From NCBI GenBank assembly GCA_009731375.1, contig BJOX01000207.1:18449-62753 (forward strand): 44,305 nucleotides of DNA, written 5' to 3'. Both the position numbers and the translations under genes were made by a program. Source of the stretch: Paulinella micropora (Eukaryota; Cercozoa; Imbricatea; Euglyphida). This document shows positions 35,798 to 44,305 of this stretch, in pieces. The notes under the pieces are model-generated. The model did not search any database and was not told the origin of the DNA. It saw nothing but the letters and a program-made list of their open reading frames with translations. Positions within the stretch are counted from its first letter, which is position 1, and the number at the start of each line of letters is the position of its first letter.

Positions 35798-38700
35798 TTA
35801 TTTTTTTAAAAATCCAAAAGGTCTAGTTTCAATCGCATTCTCTACAATTCCGATAACTTGTCTTTTCGTATATGTAAAACTAAATATCCTTTCTAAGTGT
35901 TCGCTTGTTATTTTTTTCTTTTGTTTATCTCGTGTTATCTTGTTGTTTTCTATTATAACTACTTTTCCAGATTTCTCAATTCGCTTTGCAATCCGTAATT
36001 CTTCATCAGTCTCCAACAATTCAGTCAGTTCATTTTTACCATTCTCAAATAATTCAGTGTTCGTAATACCTAACCCGCAACTTATTACACTTAACATATT
36101 CGGTAAATTCAATGCTTTTTTCGTTTCATAGTTCATACTAAATCCTTTTACTTTCATACTGGCTTTACCATTATCTAATAAGTATCCATAACATTTTGGC
36201 CCCCCTCCCACACAGGTTTTTATTTTCGCTCCTTTCAATTCATCTGTCCAATCTCCCAGTAGATCTCCTGTCTCTACATCTGCCTCATTAATTTCTTTGT
36301 TAGTCGTATATATTACGCTGTCTGTGTCATGATACAATATCCTATTGCCTAATCTGTCCATCATATTGTAAAGTCTCATTCTCGCGTGGCATGTAGTAAA
36401 TAAAGCAACCAGAATATTTGTTTTAATCGGGTCGCTCACCGCGTCCTGTTTTAAGTCATAACTGGCTTCTACAATTTGGTAGTTAATTATGTTAATATTT
36501 ATATTATCTACTGATTTATCGTTCAATAGTTTGTATAATGTATCTTTATCCTTTATCATTTTGTTCTGTGTTTTATTTTGTTTCTGTCCAAACTTGCCCC
36601 ATAAAGAGTTCAAGCACAACTTAGCCACTGCTCGCCGTCCTTCGTTTTTAAATATTTTGCTTTCATCCATCTTAACTCCCATTTTAACTTCCATGCTGTT
36701 TATGTAATTTTGTTTTTCTGCTTCCGTATTACATCCCGCGGGATATCCGCTGGACTCTTGTTTTACTTTCAAGAATGTCTTTATGTATTCTTTGAATAAG
36801 CTACTGCTTTGTTCTTTCCAGTGTCATACTTCATATACTTTTATCAACTTATACCCTTTGTCTAAGGCCTTGTAAATTTCTGGAGTTGCCCATGTACCAG
36901 TTATTGCTCGTTCTTTATCAGTGTGCTTACATTCTCCATGTTGCTCAGTCATTCCGCACTTATCGCATAAGTAATACATCATCTTACCTCTGTCCGCCTT
37001 CGGTAAGACTGGGTGTAGTATGCCTCTAGGTGGTAGCATCTTAACCTTAGCCACTCCGAAATATTCTCTGTTTATAATTTTATTTTTCATCTCATTTTTT
37101 TCCTCCTCGTTGCTTGGTCTAATAATTATATGGTGTCCGCTTGGATAAAGGTCGTAATACATCACGGTAGGATAAAGTGAGCATATGTCAATATATTTTG
37201 CATACTCATTATCATGTCGTGATTTCCAATATAATTTCAGAGCATTCACTCTACCTCCAAACATTGCCTCTCGTGGGTTTAGTCCTTCTTGTTCAGTAAT
37301 TCGTTCGTTTGTATCCTCTTTCACTGGTTTTCATCATGCTCCATTCGCACTCCCAGATACTTATTACTTTCGCTTCTTCGTTAAGTTGTTTTTCTCTTCT
37401 CATTGTTTCCTTGTATAGTTCACCCATTGTCTTATTTTTCTTCACATTCAAAGCATTGCTATTCCAACACTTATCACATCCGTGCCAATGACACCCGTAA
37501 AACTCATAAGCGGTTTTGTTTTTCTCGTCCCAACCATCTACATACACACGAGATTGCCCGAGTTGAAACATTTTTTCACCTCCGTTGAATGCGTGTTTAA
37601 TATCGGTTTTGTCTAAACCTGCTTCTGTATGCTAACCATTCTACACAAGCCCTAGAAGTCATCCTGTTTTGCTTTTCCGCTTTCAATATCGCAATTGAAT
37701 TCTCTGGCATAAACTTAGCACGATACAAAGCCATAACACAACTCGCAATAGTTGCATATTGAAAAGGGTCAATACCAAACTCTAGAAACTGGTTTCTAAA
37801 ATCCATACAACCCTTCCTAAGTATATCAACATCTGAATGACAATACTCTGCGATTTCCTTCGCCATATCAAACCTGTTATGTGCTTTCACTTGTTCGTCA
37901 TACCATTCAAGAAATTCCTTTCCTTTATCTCCTCGCATCGTGTCGTAGCCGTAATGTTTCTTATGGGGCATTACACCAACATAGTTTCTATTTTTCGCCG
38001 TATTGAAGAAGTGCGGGAAGAAACCTTTCTTAAGTTCCGTAAGTCCGAATGTCTTTGGAAAGTCTGACAATGGCATCGTAAGAAAACTTAGGCTGTCTAT
38101 AAAGCGATACTTCTTAAGTGTCATCATCATAATCTTACCACCTTCATAGATTACAAATGGAGTTTGTCCATTATCAACCAACCACTTAAGAATAAACTGA
38201 CAATCATAACCGCGGGCATTGTGCGCAATAAATGTAAATCCGCTGTGTTTAGTGTCAAAAGCCCAATTACAGAAATCTTGAATGTTCTTATGTATAATAG
38301 GCGGTTCCTTTGCATCGTAATACTGGCTTTCCGCATGATTAACAATGTGCTCGCCTGTGTCCTGTGTCGCTTCAAAGTCAAAGAATATGTATTGCTCTGA
38401 CGGCGGTAAGATTTCTTTTTGGACTATTTCACATTGGTGTTCAAGCGGTTTCACTAGTTTGCAATTTCGGCATTTCGCATATCCGCATTTGTGCTCATCC
38501 TTCTTTCTGTAATTAAGACCGCACGATTTACATTTCGCTTTAATATCGCAGTTTGTTGTCCTGTGATTATTAAAACATTCAGTGTTTGGAAACTTTCTAT
38601 TACACTGCTCACATTCTTTCCACTGGCTCTTGTCATTTATTCCCTTACAACCCTTGGTTTCACAGATACTACATTTGGCTTCACAGGCATGTCTTTCCTT

Positions 38701-39802
38701 ATACACTCTTAGACATAACTCACAGAAATTCTTTTTTCCTAGCATAGATTTCATGTTAGTTATGGCATCGTAATGTCCTTCAGTCTTTAGAATGTAAAGG
38801 TTAGTCAGCCGTTCGCCGTTCGCATCAAGTAGTTCTGTTTTATAAATGATTTTGTCAGGGAATTCAACAATAACCAGATTGTATTTAATGTGATTAGCAA
38901 ATGTATTAATTTCTGGTATTCCACACACATCCTTAATGACCTTTGCTTCATCGTGTAAAGTCTCTGCCATTTCCTGCTGTATCTTTCTTTTTCCCATTAG
39001 TATTGTCTTGAATTTTGGATGTTTTTCAATTTTTGCTTTGACTACAACGATTGCTCGTGCTAAGCATAAGTTATCGCTGTTTGTAATATAGATTACTCCT
39101 TTCTTTCTGTATATATCCAATTTGTTTCAAAACATGTAGCCTTGTCCCACCCGTAGGCATTTTAACAGATTTCAACACAAATTTTAATTTATCAAAGTTT
39201 ATTCCGTTCTCATCCATGTAAAGACTTTCGTTGCTTTGAAATATTGCTGACAATCTTTCTAAAACTTTTTCAACCGAGATTTGATTAACTTTGTGTAAGC
39301 ATGTTGATACTTTTCCATAGTAATCAACAAACTCAATACCTAGGCTAACCTTATCTTGTTGTGCTTGTCGTTTTACAAAGTCGTTCAACACAATCTCAAT
39401 AAATCTTATCACATCGCGCATCGTGAATGATCGGAAGTTGCAGTTAATCCTTACCGCATATCGGCTTTCATTTATTCCTAGTTCGTGTTCCTTGCTGTCG
39501 TCCCTTATGATATCATAATTACCATACCTCAACAAGTCTCTGTAATTTTCTTTCAGTTCTTTTTTCTCTTCAATCGTAGGTAAAGGTGGTGCTATTGATA
39601 TAGCATGGTGTTCAAAATACACAGCACCTCTTACTTGGTTCAAGTAGTTTTGGGCTGTCGGTGTATCAATTTTATACCCCCTTGCATTCGGTTTGATATA
39701 TAGCACATCCAGACCCCTGACAGACTTGATTTCGTAATTTATCTTATATTACATTAATCTATCTAACCTGTAGACCTTGCAGTTATACGTGTGTGTCTCC
39801 AT
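35798..39802 (-). pseudogene. Protein-primed family B DNA polymerase, frameshifted
   Basis: It reads minus from ATG 39,802, which is preceded by a TATACTATTAT motif. Early shifts separate the first 17 codons from the next frame (from 39,706). N-terminal part: DNLCLARAIV (OTU-like lead motif common in Polinton polymerases) and a Cys/His-rich zinc array (e.g. CKSCGLNYRKKDEHKCG). Exonuclease: YIFFDFEATQD (about 38,370-38,400), then HNARGYDCQFIL. Polymerase: DICSLYPTVMYYD (motif A, about 37,150-37,185), KLCLNSLWGKFGQ (motif B, about 36,590-36,625) and YHDTDSVIY (motif C, about 36,305-36,335). Breaks occur near 39,750, 39,100, 37,590, 37,310 and 36,800. All catalytic motifs survive, so the gene is either recently dead or affected by sequencing indels. 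It replicates linear genomes from a terminal protein. Confidence 0.88.
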
Positions 39803-39960
39803 GTTTGATAATAGTATATCAAGGAAAAAATAATTTTATAAAATTAAAATATTTGTCTGCCTCAATCGGTCGTCCCCTTGTGGCATCGTGTGTGCCTCCT
39901 ATATAAGGACCACTCCTTGTCTTTAAATGGAAATTCAGTGGTTTCCTCAGAGAAACATTT
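39803..39960. other. Spacer upstream of polymerase
   Basis: Contains the polymerase promoter motif (minus) at about 39,803-39,824. No other feature is seen. Confidence 0.4.
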
Positions 39961-40329
39961 TTAATTACCAAAAATATGTTTCTGAGACTTCATATGTCGC
40001 GTTTTGTTTCCATTATGTACTTCAGCACCACATCCACACTTAAAATCTTTATGCTTCCAAATTTTCTTCTTTTCTTTTTTGATTATTCTTGTTTCTTTAT
40101 CGTAGTTATTTTTCTATTCCTCATATTTAGGTATTATATTTTTATCGTGATATTTCTTTGCTTCTTCCAATGCTTGCTCTTTTGATTTTTTCTTTCCGAT
40201 ACAGAAACTCTTACACATAAACTTTCCTCCTTCTCTCCATTGAACTTTTACCATTGGTCTCTTTTCGTTATTCTTTACCATAACACAACCTCTGGACATT
40301 CTAAATATCTGAGTGTCTTCGTTTGTCAT
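39961..40329 (-). CDS. AP2-like basic domain plus zinc finger, with in-frame stop
   Basis: 71 codons from 40,329 read VKVQWREGGKFMCKSFCIG then KSKEQALEEAKKYHDK, resembling an AP2/integrase-type DNA-binding strand-helix. A TAG (40,114-40,116) stops it. In the same frame the sequence continues basic and ends with FKCGCGAEVHNGNKTRHMK, a C2H-type zinc finger, before TAA at 39,961. The continuing coding character suggests one DNA-binding protein broken by a point mutation, or two reading units. It may regulate viral transcription. Confidence 0.5.
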
Positions 40330-40972
40330 CCTATATGTGTCTTTATTTTATTTATTTAAATAATTATTATTTACAGGTAGGAGTTTTTCTTTCTTTTGTC
40401 TGTCTGTATTTGTTATAAACAGGTAGCTGAAATAATGAATAACTGCTCTTAGTGTGGTTTACTGCACTGAAGATCCGTGCCGAAGTGGCCCACTATACTA
40501 CTGGAAAGAATCGAACTATTTATACAATACAAAAAATACAATCCCAACTATCCAGAAAACATCGAACTATTTATACAGTGCATTGAAAAGAAAAGAAAAA
40601 AAAAACCTAAATAAATAGTTTGACGTATATAAATAAATCGACTCATATAAATAGTTAGACATATATAAATAGCTAAACATGAATTAACTTTAATTTCTAG
40701 TTTGACATGATTGTTATTAATATTAAAATACATTATTCGCCCGCAGGGAATAACTCCAGAGTGAAATTCCTGTCTGTCCACTTTTTTCTTTTTTTTTTTT
40801 CTCCAACAGAGCGGCTCTCCCAACATTGTGCAAAGCCATTGTGTTAATAAAAGTGGTCCAGACACCTTTGGCACGAGAGAACCAAAACTTTGTGGCGGGG
40901 TCGCTTTTTCAAATCTTGCCCCGGAAATTCATCCAAAGACCAAGCAGCTTTTTTTGCATGGAGTCACTGAGA
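40330..40972. other. Spacer with short repeats, no gene
   Basis: ATCGAACTATTTATAC occurs twice (about 40,509 and 40,561). Related A/T phrases of the type ATAAATAGTTTGAC repeat at 40,610-40,680. No partner for these was found at the left end of the virus, so the right border of the virus is not defined. The part after about 40,800 shows no recognisable coding content. Confidence 0.45.
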
Positions 40973-40977
40973 CTCAC

Positions 40978-41008
<31 letters not shown>

Positions 41009-41250
41009 TCACACACACACACAAACACAACACAACACACCACACACACAAACAACACAACACACACACACACAGAAACACACACACACACAGAAACACA
41101 CACACACACACACACAGAAACACACACACACACACAGAAACACACACACACACAGAAACACACACACACACACACACAAAAACACACACACACACAGACA
41201 CACACACACACACACAGAAACACACACACACACTCACTCACTCACTCAGT
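40973..41250 (+). repeat. (CA)n microsatellite
   Basis: Nearly pure CA dinucleotides with CAGAAACA interruptions. It ends in CACTCACTCACTCACTCAG. Confidence 0.95.
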
Positions 41251-41290
41251 GTATGTGTGTGAGAGAGAGAGAGAGATCGAGAGAAAGAGG

Positions 41291-41323
<33 letters not shown>

Positions 41324-41324
41324 C

Positions 41325-41355
<31 letters not shown>

Positions 41356-41455
41356 AGTGAGAGAGAGAGAGAGAGTGAGAGAGAAAGAAAGAAGAAAGAA
41401 AGAAAGAAAGAGGGAAAGTGAGGGAGGGAGGGAGGGAGGGGGAGGAGGATTGCGA
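41251..41455 (+). repeat. (GA)n/(GT)n and GAAA-type microsatellite
   Basis: Alternating GTGTGT and GAGAGA stretches, then GAAAGAAAG and GGGAGGGAGG. Confidence 0.95.
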
Positions 41456-41485
41456 GACACACACACACACACACACACAAGTACT

Positions 41486-41517
<32 letters not shown>

Positions 41518-41549
41518 CACACACACACACACACTCACTCACTCACTCA

Positions 41550-41580
<31 letters not shown>

Positions 41581-42010
41581 TGTGTGTGTGAGAGAGAGAG
41601 AGAGCGAGAGAGAGAGAGAGAGAGCGAGTGTGTGTGTGAGAGAGAGAGAGAGAGCGAGAGAGAGAGAGAGCGAGTGAGAGAGAGAGAGAGCGATTGTGTG
41701 TGAGAGAGAGAGAGAGAGCGAGTGAGAGAGAGAGAGATCGGATAGGATAGGATAGGATAGGATAGGTACGTAGGTAGGTAGGTAGGTAGGTAGGTAGAGA
41801 GAAGGAAGGTGTGTAGCTAGGTAGAGAGAAGGCGTGTGTGTGTATGTGTGTACGATAGATAGATAGATATAGATAGATAGATAGATAGATAGATAGATGG
41901 GAAGGTAGGTAGGTAGGTAGATAGATAGACAGACAGACAGATAGATGGTAGAGAGAAGGTAGGTAGGTAGGTAGGGAGAAGGTAGGTGTGTAGGTAGGGA
42001 GAACGCGTGT
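41456..42010 (+). repeat. Mixed microsatellites (CA, GA, GGATA, TAGG, GATA)
   Basis: CA repeats to about 41,545, GA/GT to about 41,740, GGATA repeats at about 41,740-41,765, and TAGG and GATA tetranucleotides to about 42,005. The boundaries are abrupt. Confidence 0.95.
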
Positions 42011-42143
42011 GTGTATGTGTGTATGTTTTTGTTGTATGTATGTATGTATGTATGCATGTATGTATGTATGTATGCATGCATGTATGTACATATGTATGCA
42101 TGAATGTATGTGAATAAATAAATACGTAAATACATAGGATAAA

Positions 42144-42190
<47 letters not shown>

Positions 42191-42301
42191 CCTGTAGTTA
42201 TCGTATGTATGTATGTATGTATGTATGTATGTGAATAAATAAAAATGTAAATACTTAAAACAAAAAGAGTAGTAGTAGTAGTAGTAGTAGTAGTAGCCTG
42301 A
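42011..42301 (+). repeat. GTAT and AGT microsatellites in a duplicated unit
   Basis: A unit of GTATGTATGT, then GTGAATAAATAAA..., then AGTAGTAGT..., ending TAGCCTG, occurs twice (about 42,085-42,197 and 42,204-42,301). The non-repetitive links are similar, so the unit was duplicated as a block, not by slippage alone. Confidence 0.8.
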
Positions 42302-42475
42302 GACAAACAAACAAACAAACAAACAAAAAAAAACAAAAAAAAAACTTAAAAAAAAACAACAAAAAAAAAAAGGTGTGTGTGTGTGAGAGAGAGAGAGAGT
42401 GAGAGAGAGAGATAGGGGGAGGGAGGGAGAGGAAGAGCGGACGCGCGCGTGTGTGTGTGTGTGTGCATGCATTCC
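42302..42475 (+). repeat. (ACAA)n, poly-A and GT/GA microsatellites
   Basis: ACAAACAAACAA, A-runs with single C interruptions, then GTGTGTGAGAGAG and GCGCGCGTGTGTGTG. Confidence 0.9.
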
Positions 42476-42946
42476 AATTGGAAAAATTAATAAATTAAGA
42501 AAAGCAAGAGTTTTTTAATAATTCAAATTCGTTATTAATATATGGCAAAAAAAAACTAAAAATCATTCATAACGTATTCTATGTAAATATTAATATTATT
42601 ATATATAATAATATCAAGTTCAAGTTTGATTACAAGGAAACATTCCTTCAACATGTCACAAGTTATTAATCATGAAAACAACATCAGCAATATTATTAAT
42701 ATTCATAATTATTATGCTATTAATATATATTACAGAAAAAGTGACATCGATGACATATATAATAAAGAATATTAATATTAATATTGAAGTATAGGTTTCC
42801 ATCTATGAGAGTATTTCATTTATATGTTTCCATATATGAGAGTAGTGATTTCATTTATATGATTACTGCGCTTCCTGTTGAGTAGCAAGAGTTTTATTAT
42901 TATAATAAAAGCAATGTCTGTGTAAAGATTTTTAAAAACTGTTTAG
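42476..42946. other. AT-rich spacer
   Basis: No gene. A direct repeat GTTTCCATCTATGAGAGTA / GTTTCCATATATGAGAGTA starts at 42,795 and 42,826, each followed by TTTCATTTATATG. Confidence 0.6.
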
Positions 42947-43023
42947 GGCACCTACGCCAACCCCGCGCTGCCAACCCCACCCCGACGCGCGCCGCGCGTC
43001 GGGGTGGGGTTGGCGTAGGTGCC
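42947..43023. repeat. Strong nested GC hairpin
   Basis: The left outer arm 42,947-42,964 (GGCACCTACGCCAACCCC) pairs with 43,006-43,023. The inner arm 42,971-42,991 (CCAACCCCACCCCGACGCGC plus G) pairs with 42,993-43,013 across a single-base loop. The right arm can serve either partner, so two folds compete. It lies in AT-rich DNA and ends in a 27-base C run and an N gap. Confidence 0.85.
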
Positions 43024-43058
43024 CCCCCCCCCCCCCCCCCCCCCCCCCNNNNNNNNNN
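43022..43058. other. Poly-C run and 10-N gap
   Basis: 27 C then 10 N. The pairing of a hairpin with a homopolymer at a gap is typical of an end-of-read artefact. Confidence 0.9.
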
Positions 43059-43249
43059 CGGGCGATTACACACTCCAAACTCATCTAAAAAAGTCTGCTC
43101 AGCCGGAATGTCCATCTTAATATATATTACTAACTAATATGTTCAGTCATGACACTATAAATAGAAAATTGCAGTGATTTAATAATATTATTACTACTGA
43201 CTTGAAATGTATTAATAGATTCAGGGGATGCAGTCACAGTGCATGTACT

Positions 43250-43376
43250 GCCGGGCCACAAAAGTTAAGTTTGTTGCATTCAGTGCCGCTTGAAAGGTGT
43301 TCAAAATTTCACTGAGTCCCTGAACAGTCCGAAACCGCGATGTGCACGCATGAATCGCTTTACATTGTGGCCCGGC
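43250..43376. mobile_element. Short inverted-repeat element (MITE-like, 127 bp)
   Basis: Perfect 12-bp terminal inverted repeats GCCGGGCCACAA (43,250-43,261) and TTGTGGCCCGGC (43,365-43,376). No coding content. No obvious target duplication was found in the flanks. Confidence 0.5.
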
Positions 43377-43463
43377 CGAACACCGTTCAATTAATTTGAA
43401 AGCATCATAGTACAGTATATAATAAAGGTGACTATATAAATCAAGTTACTCTAGTAACTAAAT

Positions 43464-43750
43464 ATTAATATTGCTGTTGACATTCAAGACAACAAAAAAA
43501 ATTGATTTTTTCGTTTTGGTTGGAATTTCAGTTTTGGTTGGAATTTTGATTTTGGGTGAAAATTTGAATTTTTCAAATTAACTGCTATATTCGTCCGCAA
43601 AATATCGTAAATTTTCGCGAAATGTTACAGTTAAATTTGAAAATTTGAATTTTTGTCACAAAAATGAAAAACTGTCACAAAAATGAAAATCTGACACAAA
43701 AATGAAAAACTAATTTTTGTTGTTGTCTTGAATGTCAACAGCAATATTAA
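43464..43750. mobile_element. Inverted-repeat element (MITE-like, 287 bp)
   Basis: Left arm 43,464-43,498 (ATTAATATTGCTGTTGACAT...) and right arm 43,713-43,750 are inverted copies of about 35 bp, differing by a 3-base insertion (an extra TTG). The interior has repeats of TTTTGGTTGGAATTT and CACAAAAATGAAAA and no coding capacity. It could be a MITE or a foldback transposon. Confidence 0.6.
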
Positions 43751-44054
43751 TAATAAAAAAAAAATCTGTAGAAACTTGAATCAATTTAACTCAGTGAATA
43801 TTAATATATTGATACTTATATACATGTCCTAACTTTGAATAGAGTCATACTGAATTATTTCAGTTTGCCATTGGACACTGATTAATTAGTGACCCTTCCC
43901 GGCTCCTCAGTTATGTCCATGCTATTTTTATACGTTAGCAGTAATCGCCACGGTTAGTAGTATTATTAGTTATTAATACAGTCAATTAGACTACCTTTTC
44001 TGGTATTAATACTGGTGGCACCAGCTTTCAAGTTTACCACATATGTACATATGT
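43751..44054. other. Spacer, nothing recognised
   Basis: AT-rich. It contains CTGGTGGCACCAG, a small hairpin, at about 44,011-44,023. No R/P7 segment of a group I intron was found here. Confidence 0.45.
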
Positions 44055-44305
44055 TACCCTTATTACCCATATCAGGCACTCAGTGGTTTCGTGGGTCAAG
44101 AAGGGACTTGGCTGCGGGTTACCCATTATTCCCTGCGTGGCCATATCCTTCGAGTTTTTACCATCCGACGAGCGTTACCTCGACTGCTGCACCTTGCGGT
44201 TTCCCGCAGGCCGCGGTATCGAAGGCTCTTAGGGCTTTCCCGAACAGTTTGAGAGTGTATCGAGGGCCGATGAAGGGTAGTCATCAGCCCTGGCCAGTCA
44301 CGCTG
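44055..44305 (-). ncRNA. Group I intron (IC1-like), 5' part
   Basis: Minus strand. A P2-like hairpin (GGGCTGATGA / TCATCGGCCC) is followed by AAACTGTTCGGGAAAGCCCT (P3/P4 with the P segment). Next comes a P5abc-like region with TGCGGGAAACCGCA (L5b GNRA loop) and GGATGGTAAAAA (A-rich bulge type), then AATGGGTAACCCGCAGCCAA (Q segment, close to the consensus AATCCGCAGCCAAG), then a P6 stem closing at CCCTT/AAGGG. The order fits nuclear IC1 introns of rRNA genes. The catalytic R and S segments (P7/P8) are not found downstream, so the intron is truncated or extended. The 5' splice site and exon lie outside the window. Confidence 0.7.

Noticed and set aside
40440-40520. tRNA-like phrase with GTTCGATTC on the minus strand near the right end of the virus
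   Set aside because: The T-loop-like string is isolated. No cloverleaf can be drawn, and no attachment duplicate exists at the left end.
41000-42300. CRISPR array
   Set aside because: The repeats are microsatellites without unique spacers.
40826-42472. Long frames of Thr-His, Cys-Val, Arg-Glu or Leu-Ser repeats
   Set aside because: Translations of CA, GT, GA and CT microsatellites.
43999-44252. 69-aa frame at the right edge
   Set aside because: It lies over the structured group I intron on the other strand and has no protein-like features.

Overview
The window is a mosaic of at least three kinds of mobile or viral DNA from what looks like a unicellular eukaryote. Evidence for a nuclear eukaryotic context is a 5'-truncated Ty1/copia retrotransposon, AATAAA signals at gene ends, long microsatellites, MITE-like inverted repeats, and part of a nuclear-type group I intron at the right edge. 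The species cannot be named. Protists with group I introns in rDNA (myxomycetes, algae, amoebae) fit, but this is inference.

Region 1 (about 1-23,200) is GC-rich. Its first 8 kb is a dense field of dispersed repeats with no intact gene: an R1 unit with a 15-bp minisatellite and TTTGGCGCCAAA palindromes, an R2 unit, and two GC hairpin families. Remnants of Fanzor (eukaryotic/viral TnpB-like) genes lie among the repeats. From 8.1 kb on there are apparently intact genes: an alpha/beta hydrolase, a polytopic membrane protein, a broken Sel1-repeat gene, a 655-aa protein with a Ulp1/adenain-like protease signature, a Cys-rich coiled-coil protein, a second Fanzor remnant, an unknown protein, a 42-aa membrane peptide, an F-box protein, and two adjacent, mutually related tyrosine recombinases (509 and 946 aa). 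F-box, Sel1 and Fanzor genes together with hairpin repeats resemble the accessory content of giant DNA viruses. No capsid, polymerase or packaging gene is present, so this could be a fragment of an endogenous giant virus or a large tyrosine-recombinase mobile element.

Region 2 (about 23,300-24,900) is the 3' end of a copia element (reverse transcriptase palm, RNase H, polypurine tract). It lies exactly at the switch from GC-rich to AT-rich sequence.

Region 3 (about 24,900-40,330) is an AT-rich, nearly complete Polinton-like virus or adintovirus-type genome. On the + strand are a tail-fibre-like protein with a C-terminal S74 chaperone, membrane and small structural proteins, an A32-type packaging ATPase, a basic core protein, a coiled-coil protein, an adenain-like maturation protease, a penton-like protein, a double-jelly-roll major capsid protein and a second fibre-like protein. 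On the - strand are small proteins, an ExoX-C-domain protein, a protein-primed DNA polymerase B and a C-terminal zinc-finger protein. Several genes, notably fibre, coiled-coil protein, capsid and polymerase, carry frameshifts, and two 10-N gaps cut the capsid gene, one flanked by a duplicated 129-bp segment. Either the provirus is decaying or the assembly has indel errors. A short A/T-rich motif ending in TATAC or TATAT lies directly before many start codons.

Region 4 (about 40,330-44,305) is non-coding: 1.5 kb of microsatellites, AT-rich spacer, a strong GC hairpin beside a poly-C/N gap, two short inverted-repeat elements, and the 5' half of a group IC1-type intron on the - strand running off the window end.
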